A DNA stretch of 21,747 bases from Methanomicrobiales archaeon. Its GTDB lineage: Archaea > Halobacteriota > Methanomicrobia > Methanomicrobiales > JACTUA01. Position numbers and translations under genes: made by a program. Positions within the stretch are counted from its first letter, which is position 1. Every line of letters starts with the position of its first letter. The stretch is taken from assembly GCA_028678965.1 (NCBI GenBank), contig JAJRCM010000072.1, forward strand, positions 1 to 21,747. Reading direction: 5' to 3'. Shown here one piece after another: positions 1 through 7,943 of this stretch. The notes beneath the pieces were generated by a model that had not been told where the DNA came from, did not search any database, and saw only the letters and a list, made by a program, of their open reading frames with translations.

Positions 1-117
1 GCCGCTATCCGTGCTCTTGCCAGGGCAGGTATGCGGATTGGGAGAATCGAGGATGTAACCCCGGTGCCCCATGACAGCATCCGGGCAAAAGGTGGACGGA
101 GGGGCAGGAGGGTCTGA
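1..117 (+). CDS. rps11: 30S ribosomal protein uS11 (S11), C-terminal end only
   Basis: Frame 1 is open from the window edge to TGA at 115-117 and gives the last 38 residues of archaeal uS11, ending in the basic tail GGRRGRRV after the family signature [14 protein letters not shown]. uS11 sits on the platform of the small subunit and binds 16S rRNA near the E site. The 5' part lies outside the window, so start and promoter cannot be seen. The stop overlaps the rpoD start (TGATG), pointing to coupled translation at the head of the gene string. Confidence 0.95.
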   Translation, partial: AAIRALARAGMRIGRIEDVTPVPHDSIRAKGGRRGRRV

Positions 118-941
118 TGGAGATTGTATTCAGCAGCCTTGAGGACAGCAACACACGGTTCATCCTGAATGGAACCACCACCGCGTTTGCCAACTCGTTC
201 CGGAGGGCCATGATCAGTGAGGTCCCCACACTTGCCATTGAGGATGTTCGGATCTACGATAATACGAGCGTCTTCTTTGATGAGATGCTCACCCACCGGT
301 TCGGCCTGATTCCCCTGCGGACAGATCTCACCGCCTATGTCCCAGTAAGCGAATGCTCCTGCGGTGGTGAGGGCTGCTCGCAATGTACCGCCACCTACAC
401 GCTGAGCGTGGAGGGGCCGTGCATGGTATATTCCCGAGATCTTATCCCCCAGGACCCTTCATCCGCTCCGGTCAATGAGAATGTTCCCATCATCCAGCTG
501 AACGAGAATCAGAAAGTGGTGCTGGAGGCAAAGGCGGTGCTGAACAAGGGCAGGGAGCATGCGAAGTGGCAACCCACTATCGCCTGCGGGTACAAGAGCT
601 ACCCCGTCATCTCCATCGATGAACAGTGCGACGGGTGCGGAATGTGCGTGGATGAGTGTCCCCGCGGGATTCTGGCAATCGATGCAGGGAGAGCAATCGT
701 TGTGAAGGACCGCCTTGAGCAATGCCTTCTCTGCCGGCTCTGTGAACGGGCCTGCCTCTCTGGAGGTATCGGAACCGAGCCCTCGATCCGGGTTGGCACC
801 GATGAGAGCAGGAAGATCTTCGTGGTGGAAGGAAGTGGATCCCTTCCTGTCCAAGAGATTATAGAACGTGCGTTGCGGCACCTGAAAGGAGAGTCAGAGG
901 ACCTGCTGAACTGTCTCACAGGGATATCCGGAGGTGAGTGA
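117..941 (+). CDS. rpoD: DNA-directed RNA polymerase subunit D (Rpo3) with two [4Fe-4S] motifs
   Basis: The 274-residue product is archaeal Rpo3, the alpha-like subunit that pairs with Rpo11 to start RNA polymerase assembly. The N-terminal part has the RNAP D signature (NSFRRAMISEVPTLAIEDV, about 26-44). Residues 171-213 form a ferredoxin-like insert with two complete CxxCxxCxxxC sets: C171, C174, C177, C181 (followed by P) and C203, C206, C209, C213. Both clusters can therefore be loaded, as known for Methanosarcina Rpo3. A further cluster, C80, C82, C87, C90, lies in the upper domain; it could bind zinc or form disulfides (inference). The ATG at 117 overlaps the uS11 stop and is the natural start. 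The stop overlaps the start region of rpl18e. Confidence 0.97.
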   Translation: MEIVFSSLEDSNTRFILNGTTTAFANSFRRAMISEVPTLAIEDVRIYDNTSVFFDEMLTHRFGLIPLRTDLTAYVPVSECSCGGEGCSQCTATYTLSVEGPCMVYSRDLIPQDPSSAPVNENVPIIQLNENQKVVLEAKAVLNKGREHAKWQPTIACGYKSYPVISIDEQCDGCGMCVDECPRGILAIDAGRAIVVKDRLEQCLLCRLCERACLSGGIGTEPSIRVGTDESRKIFVVEGSGSLPVQEIIERALRHLKGESEDLLNCLTGISGGE

Positions 942-943
942 GC

Positions 944-1309
944 ATGCAGAGAATGTACCACAAGACCAACCCACGGCTTGTTAATCTGATCACCAGGCTC
1001 AAAGAGGAGGCCCGCGCACAGGAAGGTCATATATGGCGCGATCTCGCTCTGAGACTGGAATCCTCAAGCAGCCACTATGCAGAGGTGAACATCAGCAAGA
1101 TCAACCGGTATGCCGTTGAAGGTGAGACCATTCTCGTGCCCGGGAAAGTGCTTGGTACGGGGACTCTGGAACAGCCGGTGAAGATTGCAGCCCTGAACTT
1201 CAGCAAATCGGCTATGGGGAAGATCCAGCAGGCAAAGGGATCCTGTATGACCATCGAAGAGTTGTTATCCGATAACCCAAGCGGGAGCAGGATCAGGATT
1301 CTACGGTGA
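944..1309 (+). CDS. rpl18e: 50S ribosomal protein L18e
   Basis: The product is archaeal/eukaryotic L18e, a large-subunit protein of the uL15 fold. Family features are the N-terminal [18 protein letters not shown] and the [22 protein letters not shown] stretch, about 120 residues in all. I chose ATG at 944 because GGAGGTG at 930-936 lies about 7 bases upstream. A GTG at 938 (two residues longer, overlapping the rpoD stop) and an ATG at 953 are alternatives. The stop is 4 bases before rpl13, and the TGA sits inside that gene's likely ribosome binding site, so the two are probably translated together. Confidence 0.95.
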   Translation: MQRMYHKTNPRLVNLITRLKEEARAQEGHIWRDLALRLESSSSHYAEVNISKINRYAVEGETILVPGKVLGTGTLEQPVKIAALNFSKSAMGKIQQAKGSCMTIEELLSDNPSGSRIRILR

Positions 1310-1313
1310 GAGC

Positions 1314-1736
1314 ATGGTGACAGTGATCAATGCACAGGATCTCATCCTTGGAAGGATGGCTAGCATCGTGGCGAAGCGGGCACTCGAGGGGGAGACCATC
1401 GCCATCGTGAATGTGGAGAAAGCAGTGGTCACCGGTACCTGGAAACGGGTGACCACGAACTATAACCAGAAGCGACAGCGGGGCTCGGTTGAAGGTGGAC
1501 CGTTCTTTCAGCGGCGACCGGACCACATTGCCAAGAGAACGGTCAGGGGGATGCTTCCCTACAAACGGCAGGTAGGTCGTGATGCCCTGAAAAAGGTGAA
1601 GGCCTACGTGGGAGTGCCGGTAGAATTCCGTGAGAGCCAGATGGAGACGCTGGAAGAGGCTCATGTCTCCCGTCTCAGTGCTCCGCGGTATGTGACATTA
1701 GGGTCCATCAGCTCCTTTCTGGGAGGCACATTCTAG
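1314..1736 (+). CDS. rpl13: 50S ribosomal protein uL13 (L13)
   Basis: The 140-residue product begins with the uL13 signature [21 protein letters not shown] and contains the central [11 protein letters not shown] motif (about 77-87), as expected for archaeal uL13. It is a large-subunit protein needed early in 50S assembly. The ATG at 1314 follows GGTGAG at 1304-1309, which overlaps the L18e stop. The gene ends 12 bases before rps9, giving the usual archaeal L18e-L13-S9 order. Confidence 0.96.
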   Translation: MVTVINAQDLILGRMASIVAKRALEGETIAIVNVEKAVVTGTWKRVTTNYNQKRQRGSVEGGPFFQRRPDHIAKRTVRGMLPYKRQVGRDALKKVKAYVGVPVEFRESQMETLEEAHVSRLSAPRYVTLGSISSFLGGTF

Positions 1737-1748
1737 GGTGGTGAAGGG

Positions 1749-2150
1749 ATGGTAAAGATCATCAATACGAGTGGTAAGCGAAAGAAGGCAATCGCGCGGG
1801 CAACATTGCGCGACGGAAACGGCATGGTCAGGATAAACTCTGTGCCCCTGGACGTGTATGGTACAGAGCTGATGCGGCTCAAGATATCTGAGCCGCTCCT
1901 GCTGGTGCCCCGGGCACTGGACGATATCGATGTCACGGTGAATGTGAACGGTGGCGGGAATATGGGCCAGATGGAGGCAGTGAGGACTGCCCTCGCGAGG
2001 GGTATTCTCAAATGGCACAATGACCCACGGATCAAAGATCTCTACCTTGCCTACGACCGGACCCTGCTGGTGAATGATTCCCGGCAGAAAGAGGTCAAGA
2101 AACCCCATGGCCGTGGAGCACGTGACAAGTTCCAAAAGTCTTATCGATAG
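1749..2150 (+). CDS. rps9: 30S ribosomal protein uS9 (S9)
   Basis: The 133-residue product has the uS9 N-terminus (SGKRKKAIARATLRDGNG), the middle part with NGGGNMGQMEAVRTALARGI, and the basic C-terminal tail KKPHGRGARDKFQKSYR. In the ribosome this tail reaches the P-site tRNA anticodon loop; it ends in the invariant Arg. The ATG at 1749 is preceded by GGTGAAGGG at 1740-1748. It follows rpl13 by 12 bases and precedes rpoN by 30 bases. Confidence 0.96.
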   Translation: MVKIINTSGKRKKAIARATLRDGNGMVRINSVPLDVYGTELMRLKISEPLLLVPRALDDIDVTVNVNGGGNMGQMEAVRTALARGILKWHNDPRIKDLYLAYDRTLLVNDSRQKEVKKPHGRGARDKFQKSYR

Positions 2151-2180
2151 GATACCAGGATAGTAGTAAGGACTGAGTGT

Positions 2181-2369
2181 ATGATACCAGTGCGGTGTTT
2201 CACCTGCGGCAAGGTCATTTCCACTGCGTGGGAAGAGTTCAAACACCGGCGGGATGCGGGGGAGGATCCGGGCAGGATCCTCGATGATCTCGGTCTCTCC
2301 CGGTATTGCTGCAGGCGTATGCTATTGACGCATAAGGAAATAGTGGAGGACTTAAATCCGTACCAGTGA
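2181..2369 (+). CDS. rpoN: DNA-directed RNA polymerase subunit N (Rpo10)
   Basis: The 62-residue product is archaeal Rpo10 (Rpb10 homologue), a zinc-binding assembly subunit in the Rpo3/10/11/12 platform. It shows the invariant start [12 protein letters not shown] with CxxC at residues 6 and 9, and the atypical CC pair in [13 protein letters not shown] at 43-44, which together form the zinc site. Length is normal for the family. The TGA at 2367-2369 is only two bases upstream of the tRNA-Pro, so the 3' end of this message is probably made by tRNA 5' processing. Confidence 0.97.
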   Translation: MIPVRCFTCGKVISTAWEEFKHRRDAGEDPGRILDDLGLSRYCCRRMLLTHKEIVEDLNPYQ

Positions 2370-2371
2370 GA

Positions 2372-2446
2372 GGGGTCGTGGGGTAGCCTGGACTATCCTA
2401 TGGCGTTCGGGATGCTGTGACGTGAGTTCGAATCTCACCGACCCCA
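2372..2446 (+). tRNA. tRNA-Pro (anticodon CGG)
   Basis: A 75-base cloverleaf can be drawn by hand. The 7-bp acceptor GGGGTCG (2372-2378) pairs perfectly with CGACCCC (2439-2445), with discriminator A2446 and no encoded CCA. The T arm GTGAG/CTCAC (2422-2426 and 2434-2438) is perfect, with loop TTCGAAT. The D arm is 2381-2399. The anticodon stem 2401-2405/2413-2417 contains three G-U pairs, and the loop TTCGGGA (2406-2412) gives anticodon CGG at 2408-2410, reading CCG. There is no intron. It sits inside the polymerase/ribosomal gene string. Confidence 0.93.
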
Positions 2447-2473
2447 TTTAGAGCGAACATGTTTTGAGGATGT

Positions 2474-2656
2474 ATGATGGAATCGTTTACTCGATATGAA
2501 CGCGCACGAATCATCGGCGCACGAGCCCTCCAGATCTCAATGGGGGCCCCTCTTTTAATCACCACCGATAAAATCGATCCTCTTGAGATTGCCATCGAAG
2601 AGTTCAACCAGTACGTGATTCCCATTACTGTTAAGCGAAAAGTGGGGATGAAATGA
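2474..2656 (+). CDS. rpoK: DNA-directed RNA polymerase subunit K (Rpo6)
   Basis: The 60-residue product is archaeal Rpo6, the omega/Rpb6 homologue that clamps the C-terminus of the largest subunit. It has the family core [24 protein letters not shown], then [10 protein letters not shown] and [14 protein letters not shown] at 2466-2470 lies before two adjacent ATGs (2474 and 2477), and the second is spaced better, so the true protein may be one residue shorter. The leader between tRNA-Pro and the start is 27 bases. The stop overlaps the enolase start (ATGA at 2653-2656). Confidence 0.95.
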   Translation: MMESFTRYERARIIGARALQISMGAPLLITTDKIDPLEIAIEEFNQYVIPITVKRKVGMK

Positions 2657-3843
2657 CGACCATCGAGCAGATCCGGTTGAGGGCGATACTGGACAGCCGG
2701 GGGAATCCCACAGTCGAGGCCGAGATCTGGACGACGAGGGGATGGGGTCGGGCGGCAGCACCGAGTGGTGCGAGCACCGGGTCCCATGAGGCAAAGGTCC
2801 GGCCGGTTAAGGAGGCAATTGCGGAGGCTGAGCAAACGCTGGTACCTTCGCTTATCGGAGAGGAGACGACGAACCAGGTAGCATTCGACAGTCAGTTGCG
2901 GGAAGCGGATGGAACACCTGATTTCAGCAGGATAGGAGCTAACGTGGCTGTTGCACTTTCCATGGCATGTGCGAAGGCCGCGGCTTCCGGACTTGGGTTG
3001 GATCTCTACAGGTACCTCGGTGGGGCTTTCACGGGCAATACCCCCCTTCCTTTGGGAAATGTGGTGGGAGGAGGAGCACATGCGGCAAATGCGACCGAGA
3101 TACAGGAGTTTCTCGTTGTCCCCACTGGTGCTGCCGATGCCGGGGAGGCCGTCTTTGCCAACGCTGCGGTGCACCGGAAGGTCCATGAGCTTCTCGTTGA
3201 AAAGGGCATTGCCAGCGGTAAAGGGGATGAAGGAGCATGGGCTCCCCAGATCAGTGACGAGGCAGCATTCGATCTGGTCAGTGAGGCAGTGGCTGCCGTC
3301 TCTGACAGCCTGATGGTGAACATCAATGTGGGAATTGACGTGGCTGCAAGCCAGCTGTGGGATGGAAAAACCTATACCTACCGGGAGAAGGTACGGAGCA
3401 CGGAGGATCAGATCAGCTATCTCGCTGAGCTCGTCGACCGCTACAGCCTGGTCTATGTGGAAGATCCCCTCCATGAAGAGGATTTCGAGGGGTTTGCCGA
3501 GCTCACCCGCCAGGTAGGCGATCGGTGCCTTGTCTGCGGTGATGATCTGTTCGTCACCAATGTTGAGCGGGTGATACGGGGCATCGAAACAAGCGCAGCA
3601 AATTGTGTGCTAATCAAGCCCAACCAAGTAGGGACCCTTACCGAGACCTACGAAGCAGTTCGGGTGGCACATACCCATGGGATGGATACGGTGATGAGCC
3701 ACCGTTCGGGGGAGACAACTGACGATACCATATCCCACCTCGCCACAGCATTTGGGTGTATCTTCTTAAAGACCGGCATTGTGGGAGGAGAACGGATCGC
3801 AAAACTGAATGAATTGATACGAATCGAAGAGGCAATGCAATGA
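2653..3843 (+). CDS. eno: Enolase (phosphopyruvate hydratase)
   Basis: Enolase interconverts 2-phosphoglycerate and phosphoenolpyruvate in the cytoplasm. The 396 residues contain [10 protein letters not shown] (13-22), [15 protein letters not shown] (139-153), metal ligands D229, E270 and D297, and catalytic lysines K322 (IKPNQ) and K373. The [11 protein letters not shown] loop is at 349-359. The usual GDEGGFAP motif reads GDEGAWAP here (191-198), with the catalytic Glu kept. Length is near the lower end for the family. The gene overlaps rpoK and rps2 by four bases at either end, so it is embedded in the translation gene string, as in other euryarchaea. Confidence 0.97.
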   Translation: MTTIEQIRLRAILDSRGNPTVEAEIWTTRGWGRAAAPSGASTGSHEAKVRPVKEAIAEAEQTLVPSLIGEETTNQVAFDSQLREADGTPDFSRIGANVAVALSMACAKAAASGLGLDLYRYLGGAFTGNTPLPLGNVVGGGAHAANATEIQEFLVVPTGAADAGEAVFANAAVHRKVHELLVEKGIASGKGDEGAWAPQISDEAAFDLVSEAVAAVSDSLMVNINVGIDVAASQLWDGKTYTYREKVRSTEDQISYLAELVDRYSLVYVEDPLHEEDFEGFAELTRQVGDRCLVCGDDLFVTNVERVIRGIETSAANCVLIKPNQVGTLTETYEAVRVAHTHGMDTVMSHRSGETTDDTISHLATAFGCIFLKTGIVGGERIAKLNELIRIEEAMQ

Positions 3844-4448
3844 CAGCTAACGAGATGGAGATTGTGCTCAAGGAGCCACTCATAATGGTGGAGGAATACC
3901 TCGCCGCAGGGGTTCACATTGGGACCCAGCAAAAAAGCAAGGACATGAAAGAGTTCATCTACCGGGTGCGGGGGGATGGGCTCTATATCCTGGATATCCG
4001 TGCCACGGATGAACGGATAAAAACAGTGGCCAAATTTTTATCGAGGTTCGACCCAACAGGAATTCTGGTAGTCACCTCACGCCAGTACGGGCAGCACCCG
4101 GCGCGACGGTTCGCCGAAGCGATTGGTGGAATGTCCATGATCGGGAGGTTTATTCCGGGTACCCTCACTAATCCCAACCTTGAGGGGTATATTGAACCGG
4201 GGATACTCATCGTCACCGATCCCATCGGTGATGCACAGGCAGTCACTGAGGCAGTACAGTGCGGTATCCCTATCATTGCGCTCTGTGATACCAACAACAT
4301 GACAAGTAACATCGATCTGGTCATCCCCACCAACAACAAAGGACGCAAGGCGCTCAGCATGATTTACTACCTGCTTACCAAAGAGATCCTGCGCCTGCGG
4401 GGAGTGGTCACCTCTCTCACTGCGGAGGATTTCGAGACTGAGCTGTGA
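3840..4448 (+). CDS. rps2: 30S ribosomal protein uS2 (S2)
   Basis: The 202-residue product matches archaeal uS2 (SA-type, without the eukaryotic tail). It has [18 protein letters not shown] near the N-terminus (about 19-36), the [14 protein letters not shown] stretch [17 protein letters not shown], and the second signature [37 protein letters not shown]. It binds the small-subunit head/body junction. ATG at 3840 overlaps the enolase stop; an ATG at 3855 would give a protein five residues shorter. It is followed 23 bases later by the MEMO-family gene. Confidence 0.96.
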   Translation: MTANEMEIVLKEPLIMVEEYLAAGVHIGTQQKSKDMKEFIYRVRGDGLYILDIRATDERIKTVAKFLSRFDPTGILVVTSRQYGQHPARRFAEAIGGMSMIGRFIPGTLTNPNLEGYIEPGILIVTDPIGDAQAVTEAVQCGIPIIALCDTNNMTSNIDLVIPTNNKGRKALSMIYYLLTKEILRLRGVVTSLTAEDFETEL

Positions 4449-4471
4449 CCCAGTTCAAGGGGTGAGGCGGT

Positions 4472-5260
4472 ATGCACACAAGACCGTGCAGTGTGGCAGG
4501 GATGTTCTATCCGCAGGACCCTAGCCATCTCGAACAGTTGCTGGAAAAGCTGTACCGGGGCAAGGCAACCGACCTTGATGCACTGGGTATCGTTGCCCCC
4601 CATGCAGGATATATCTACTCAGGAGATGTGGCAGCTTATGCCTATACCGCGATTCCGGCCACTTTCTCTGGCACCTTTGTAGTAATCGGCCCCAGTCACC
4701 GTGGATACCTCACCTGCACCTCTGCCATTCCCTGGGAGACACCACTGGGAGTTATCGAGGTGGATAGTGAGTTCGTCAGAGCACTGGATATTAAAGTGGA
4801 TGAGGCATCTCACCGGAATGAGCATTCTATTGAGGTTCAGATGCCATTCATCAGGTACCGGTTTCCCCATGCAAGGGTGGTGCCGCTGATGATGGGGGAG
4901 CAGTCACTGGATTCGGCAAAGGCTCTCGCGGAAGATATTCTCCGTGCTATCGCTTCCACGGGACAAGAGGTGAAGATTGTCGCTTCAAGTGACTTTTCTC
5001 ACTATGTACGGGAGGAAATGGCGCGGCGACAGGATCTTTATGCAATCGAAGCCCTCGCCACCCTCGATGTGACGGGGTTCTATCAGCGTATCGAGGAAAG
5101 GGGGGTGAGTGCCTGCGGCTATGGTCCCATTGCCAGCATGTGCCTGGTGGCACAGGGGATGGGTGCCCGCAGAGGATCCCTCCTCCGATACAGCACCAGC
5201 GGTGATGTCACGGCGGATTATGATCAGGTGGTAGGGTATGGAGCCATCGCGGTGATATAG
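4472..5260 (+). CDS. amrB: MEMO1-family protein (AmmeMemoRadiSam system protein B type)
   Basis: The 262-residue product is a full-length MEMO-family protein, a dioxygenase-like fold related to LigB. Conserved pieces are AGMFYP (9-14), APHAGYIYSG (42-51), GPSHRGY (73-79), RNEHSIEVQMPF (115-126), SSDFSHY (172-178) and ACGYGPI (214-220). By analogy with human MEMO1, H44, H76 and C215 would be the metal-site residues. The biochemical role in archaea is not settled; family members also occur beside AMMECR1 and radical SAM genes, which are not seen here. It is constantly linked to rps2 and mevalonate kinase in archaea. ATG at 4472 follows GGGGTGAGG at 4459-4467. The next gene begins two bases after the stop. 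Confidence 0.93.
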   Translation: MHTRPCSVAGMFYPQDPSHLEQLLEKLYRGKATDLDALGIVAPHAGYIYSGDVAAYAYTAIPATFSGTFVVIGPSHRGYLTCTSAIPWETPLGVIEVDSEFVRALDIKVDEASHRNEHSIEVQMPFIRYRFPHARVVPLMMGEQSLDSAKALAEDILRAIASTGQEVKIVASSDFSHYVREEMARRQDLYAIEALATLDVTGFYQRIEERGVSACGYGPIASMCLVAQGMGARRGSLLRYSTSGDVTADYDQVVGYGAIAVI

Positions 5261-5261
5261 C

Positions 5262-6131
5262 GTGGCCACATGGAGTGCCCCCGGCAAGGTATTCCTCTTC
5301 GGTGAACATGCAGTAGTCTATGGAAAACATGGTGTTGCCATGGCTATCCGTCCCCGGGTGTATGTCACCGTTCGGAAAGCACGGCGGATGTCTGAGGTGA
5401 AATCGCCCTACCTGGAGGAATGCTTCCGGCAGATGGGGGTGCAGGGTTCTCTCTACATCCGTTCCCAGCTCCCCAGTTCATCGGGACTCGGTTCATCCGC
5501 CGCGGTCACGGTGGCGACACTTTCAGCCATCAACGATGAGTTCGGGTTATCGCATTCCAGGGAAGAGATCTCAACCATCGCTTACGAGATAGAGAAGAAG
5601 GTGCAGCGCGGGCGGGCGAGCCCAACCGATACCTATGTTTCCAGCTTTGGCGGACTGATTCTCATGGGAGCTTCCTCAAAGCGTCGCCTCCCGCCCCCCG
5701 GTCTGCCCCTGGTCATCGGGAACACCGGTATCTCACATAATACCGCACGGATGGTGGAGATGGTGGCCGATTTCAAGAGAACACATCCGGAGATTGTGGT
5801 GCCACTCCTGGACGCCATCGAAGGAACCACGAAGAGGGCACTCCACTCCCTGAACAATCCCCGGGAGCTGGGATGGCTGATGAACGTGAACCACTCCCTC
5901 TTGGAGGCGCTGGGGGTAGGCCACCCCGTGCTCGCCAGACTAGTGCTCGCCGCACGGGCGGCAGGAGCATTCGGGGCGAAACTGACCGGAGCCGGCGGGG
6001 GTGGGTGCATGGTCGCACTCTGCCCCAGTAGACTTCGTAGCAGGGTGGCGGGAGCGATTAAGGCCTGTGATGCCTCCCCCCTGATCACCACCATAGACAC
6101 TGAGGGCACACGAAAGGAGAAGGATGTCTGA
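5262..6131 (+). CDS. mvk: Mevalonate kinase
   Basis: A GHMP-family kinase that phosphorylates mevalonate to mevalonate 5-phosphate, the first committed step here towards archaeal lipids. The N-terminus SAPGKVFLFGEHAVVYG (5-21), the ATP-binding loop PSSSGLGSSAA (71-81), the catalytic Asp D123 in SPTDTYVSSFGG, and the C-terminal LTGAGGGGC (241-249) are all present. The length, 289 residues, is normal for archaeal enzymes. The start is GTG at 5262, because no ATG lies near and the conserved SAPGK begins at residue 5. It begins two bases after the MEMO gene and overlaps the isopentenyl phosphate kinase gene by eight bases. Confidence 0.95.
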   Translation: MATWSAPGKVFLFGEHAVVYGKHGVAMAIRPRVYVTVRKARRMSEVKSPYLEECFRQMGVQGSLYIRSQLPSSSGLGSSAAVTVATLSAINDEFGLSHSREEISTIAYEIEKKVQRGRASPTDTYVSSFGGLILMGASSKRRLPPPGLPLVIGNTGISHNTARMVEMVADFKRTHPEIVVPLLDAIEGTTKRALHSLNNPRELGWLMNVNHSLLEALGVGHPVLARLVLAARAAGAFGAKLTGAGGGGCMVALCPSRLRSRVAGAIKACDASPLITTIDTEGTRKEKDV

Positions 6132-6885
6132 GGCAACTATCCTGAAGATAGGTGGCAGCGTTATCACTGACAAAACCAAGGACTGCACCATCGACCATGG
6201 ACAGCTCACGTGGATTGCGGGAGCACTGGCACGACACCAGGGAGCCCCGCTGCTGGTTATCCATGGAGCCGGATCCTGCGGTCATCCGGAGGCACGACGG
6301 TATGGTCTTGAGCGCGGTCTTGTGCCTGGCGAACCTTGTGGTATCTACGAGACCCACCGGAGCGTTGCCCGTCTGAACGAGGCAGTAGTGGGGGAGCTCC
6401 GGGCAGCCGGTATAGAGGCTATTGGGATTTCCCCGCTGGCAATCAGCTGTACAGAGGCCGGCAGACTGAAATCCTTGGAATACAGACCTCTCCAACTGAT
6501 GATGACTGCCGGTCTTGTCCCGGTGCTCCATGGGGATGTGGTGATGGACCTGGAACGGGGGGCTGCGATTCTCTCCGGTGACCAGCTCCTTGTCCATCTC
6601 GCTTCCCTTCTACACATCCGGCGGGTGGGGCTTGCCACCGATGTGCCTGGCGTCCTGCACCAGGGTTCCGTTATCCCTATCCTGCGGTCGTCGATGGTAT
6701 CGGGGCTCGCTATTACCGGTTCCCGCAACACCGATGTGACCGGTGGGATGGAGGGAAAGATACAGGAACTCATCAGGCTTGCATCCCATGGTATAGAGTC
6801 GCATATTTTCCATGTTTCGCGACTCGAAGATTTCATGAAGGGGAGAGCTCACGGGGGAACTACCATCCAGGGGGATCCTTCATGA
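6124..6885 (+). CDS. ipk: Isopentenyl phosphate kinase
   Basis: This amino acid kinase-fold enzyme phosphorylates isopentenyl phosphate to isopentenyl diphosphate, the late step of the archaeal modified mevalonate pathway. The ATP-binding LKIGGSVITDK (7-17), the substrate-site segment HGAGSCGH (47-54) and the LSGDQLLVHLA stretch support the call. H54, the family's catalytic His, is kept. The residue before Gly-His, usually Phe in GAGSFGH, is Cys52 here. Length (253) is normal. ATG at 6124 is preceded by AAGGAGAAGG at 6114-6123. The gene overlaps mvk upstream and fni downstream (ATGA). Confidence 0.94.
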   Translation: MSEATILKIGGSVITDKTKDCTIDHGQLTWIAGALARHQGAPLLVIHGAGSCGHPEARRYGLERGLVPGEPCGIYETHRSVARLNEAVVGELRAAGIEAIGISPLAISCTEAGRLKSLEYRPLQLMMTAGLVPVLHGDVVMDLERGAAILSGDQLLVHLASLLHIRRVGLATDVPGVLHQGSVIPILRSSMVSGLAITGSRNTDVTGGMEGKIQELIRLASHGIESHIFHVSRLEDFMKGRAHGGTTIQGDPS

Positions 6886-7943
6886 CCCGTACGTCATCAC
6901 GGAAATTGGATCACCTGCGGATCTGTGCAACCGGTGATGTGGAGAGGGGACGAACGGGGTTCGATGATGTGCACCTGGTCCATGAAGCACTTCCCGAGTG
7001 CACCATGGATGGGATCGATATCTCCACCTCTTTCCTCGGCCACCGGCTTGCATCCCCACTTTTTATCGCGGGAATGACCGGAGGTCACCCGGAAACAGAG
7101 GAGATCAACCGAAGGGTTGCCAGTGCCGCTGAGCATTTCGGGATGGGGATGGGGGTCGGTTCTCAGAGGGCAGCATTGGAGAACCGAGAACTGGAGGACA
7201 GCTTCACTATCGTGCGGGAGACAGCACCTCATGCATTTCTCTGCGCGAACCTGGGGATTGTCCAGCTGCGGGACCATGGGATCGAATGGGCAGAAAGGGC
7301 GGTCGAGATGATCGACGCACAAGCGCTCGTGATCCACCTGAACTTTCTGCAAGAAGCCATACAACCGGAAGGGAACCACAACGCGATAGGGTGTCTGGAT
7401 GCACTCCAGGGGCTCTGCCGCGAATACAGGGTTCCGGTTATTGTGAAGGAGACCGGTGCCGGTATATCGGGCCCGACTGCCCGGAAAATTCTCGGGGCGG
7501 GGGCAAAGGCAATCGATATCGGGGGGAGCGGAGGTACTTCATGGGCGGCAGTGGAAGTGCTCCGCGCCCCGAAGGCTGCATCAGCGCGAACTGGCCATCA
7601 TTTCCTGGAGTGGGGTATTCCCACCGTGGTGAGCCTGATCGAGGTCGCAGAAACGGGTGCACCGGTGATTGCCACCGGTGGGGTAAGGACGGGCATCGAT
7701 ATCGCCAAGAGCCTGGCACTGGGTGCCACCCTTGCCGGCATGGCACTCCCCCTCTTCCGGGCAGGAATGAAGGATACCGAAACTCTCTTTAATACTATCG
7801 AAGGACTGCACCAGCAACTGAGAGTGGCCATGTTTCTGACGGGCTCACGGGTCGTGCAGGAGCTGCGGCGATCCCGACCCCGTCTCACCGGACCAACACG
7901 ACAGATGCTGGAGAGCATACGGGAGGAATCCAATGGATATTGA
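6882..7943 (+). CDS. fni: Isopentenyl-diphosphate delta-isomerase, type 2 (FMN/NADPH dependent)
   Basis: IDI-2 interconverts isopentenyl and dimethylallyl diphosphate using reduced FMN. The 353 residues show RKLDHLRIC near the N-terminus (7-15), IAGMTGGH (62-69), a Gly-rich phosphate loop IGGSGGTSW, and ATGGVRTGIDIAKSLALGA towards the C-terminus, the TIM-barrel FMN-binding pattern. The ATG at 6882 overlaps the ipk stop and GGGGGA lies just upstream. The 3' end overlaps the RNase J gene by 11 bases. Together with mvk, ipk and idsA it covers most of the path from mevalonate to C20 diphosphate. Confidence 0.95.
   Translation: MTRTSSRKLDHLRICATGDVERGRTGFDDVHLVHEALPECTMDGIDISTSFLGHRLASPLFIAGMTGGHPETEEINRRVASAAEHFGMGMGVGSQRAALENRELEDSFTIVRETAPHAFLCANLGIVQLRDHGIEWAERAVEMIDAQALVIHLNFLQEAIQPEGNHNAIGCLDALQGLCREYRVPVIVKETGAGISGPTARKILGAGAKAIDIGGSGGTSWAAVEVLRAPKAASARTGHHFLEWGIPTVVSLIEVAETGAPVIATGGVRTGIDIAKSLALGATLAGMALPLFRAGMKDTETLFNTIEGLHQQLRVAMFLTGSRVVQELRRSRPRLTGPTRQMLESIREESNGY

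Noticed and set aside
2398..3474. Long open frame (358 codons) on the minus strand
   Set aside because: It is antisense to enolase, rpoK and the tRNA-Pro, all firmly identified, and resembles no protein.
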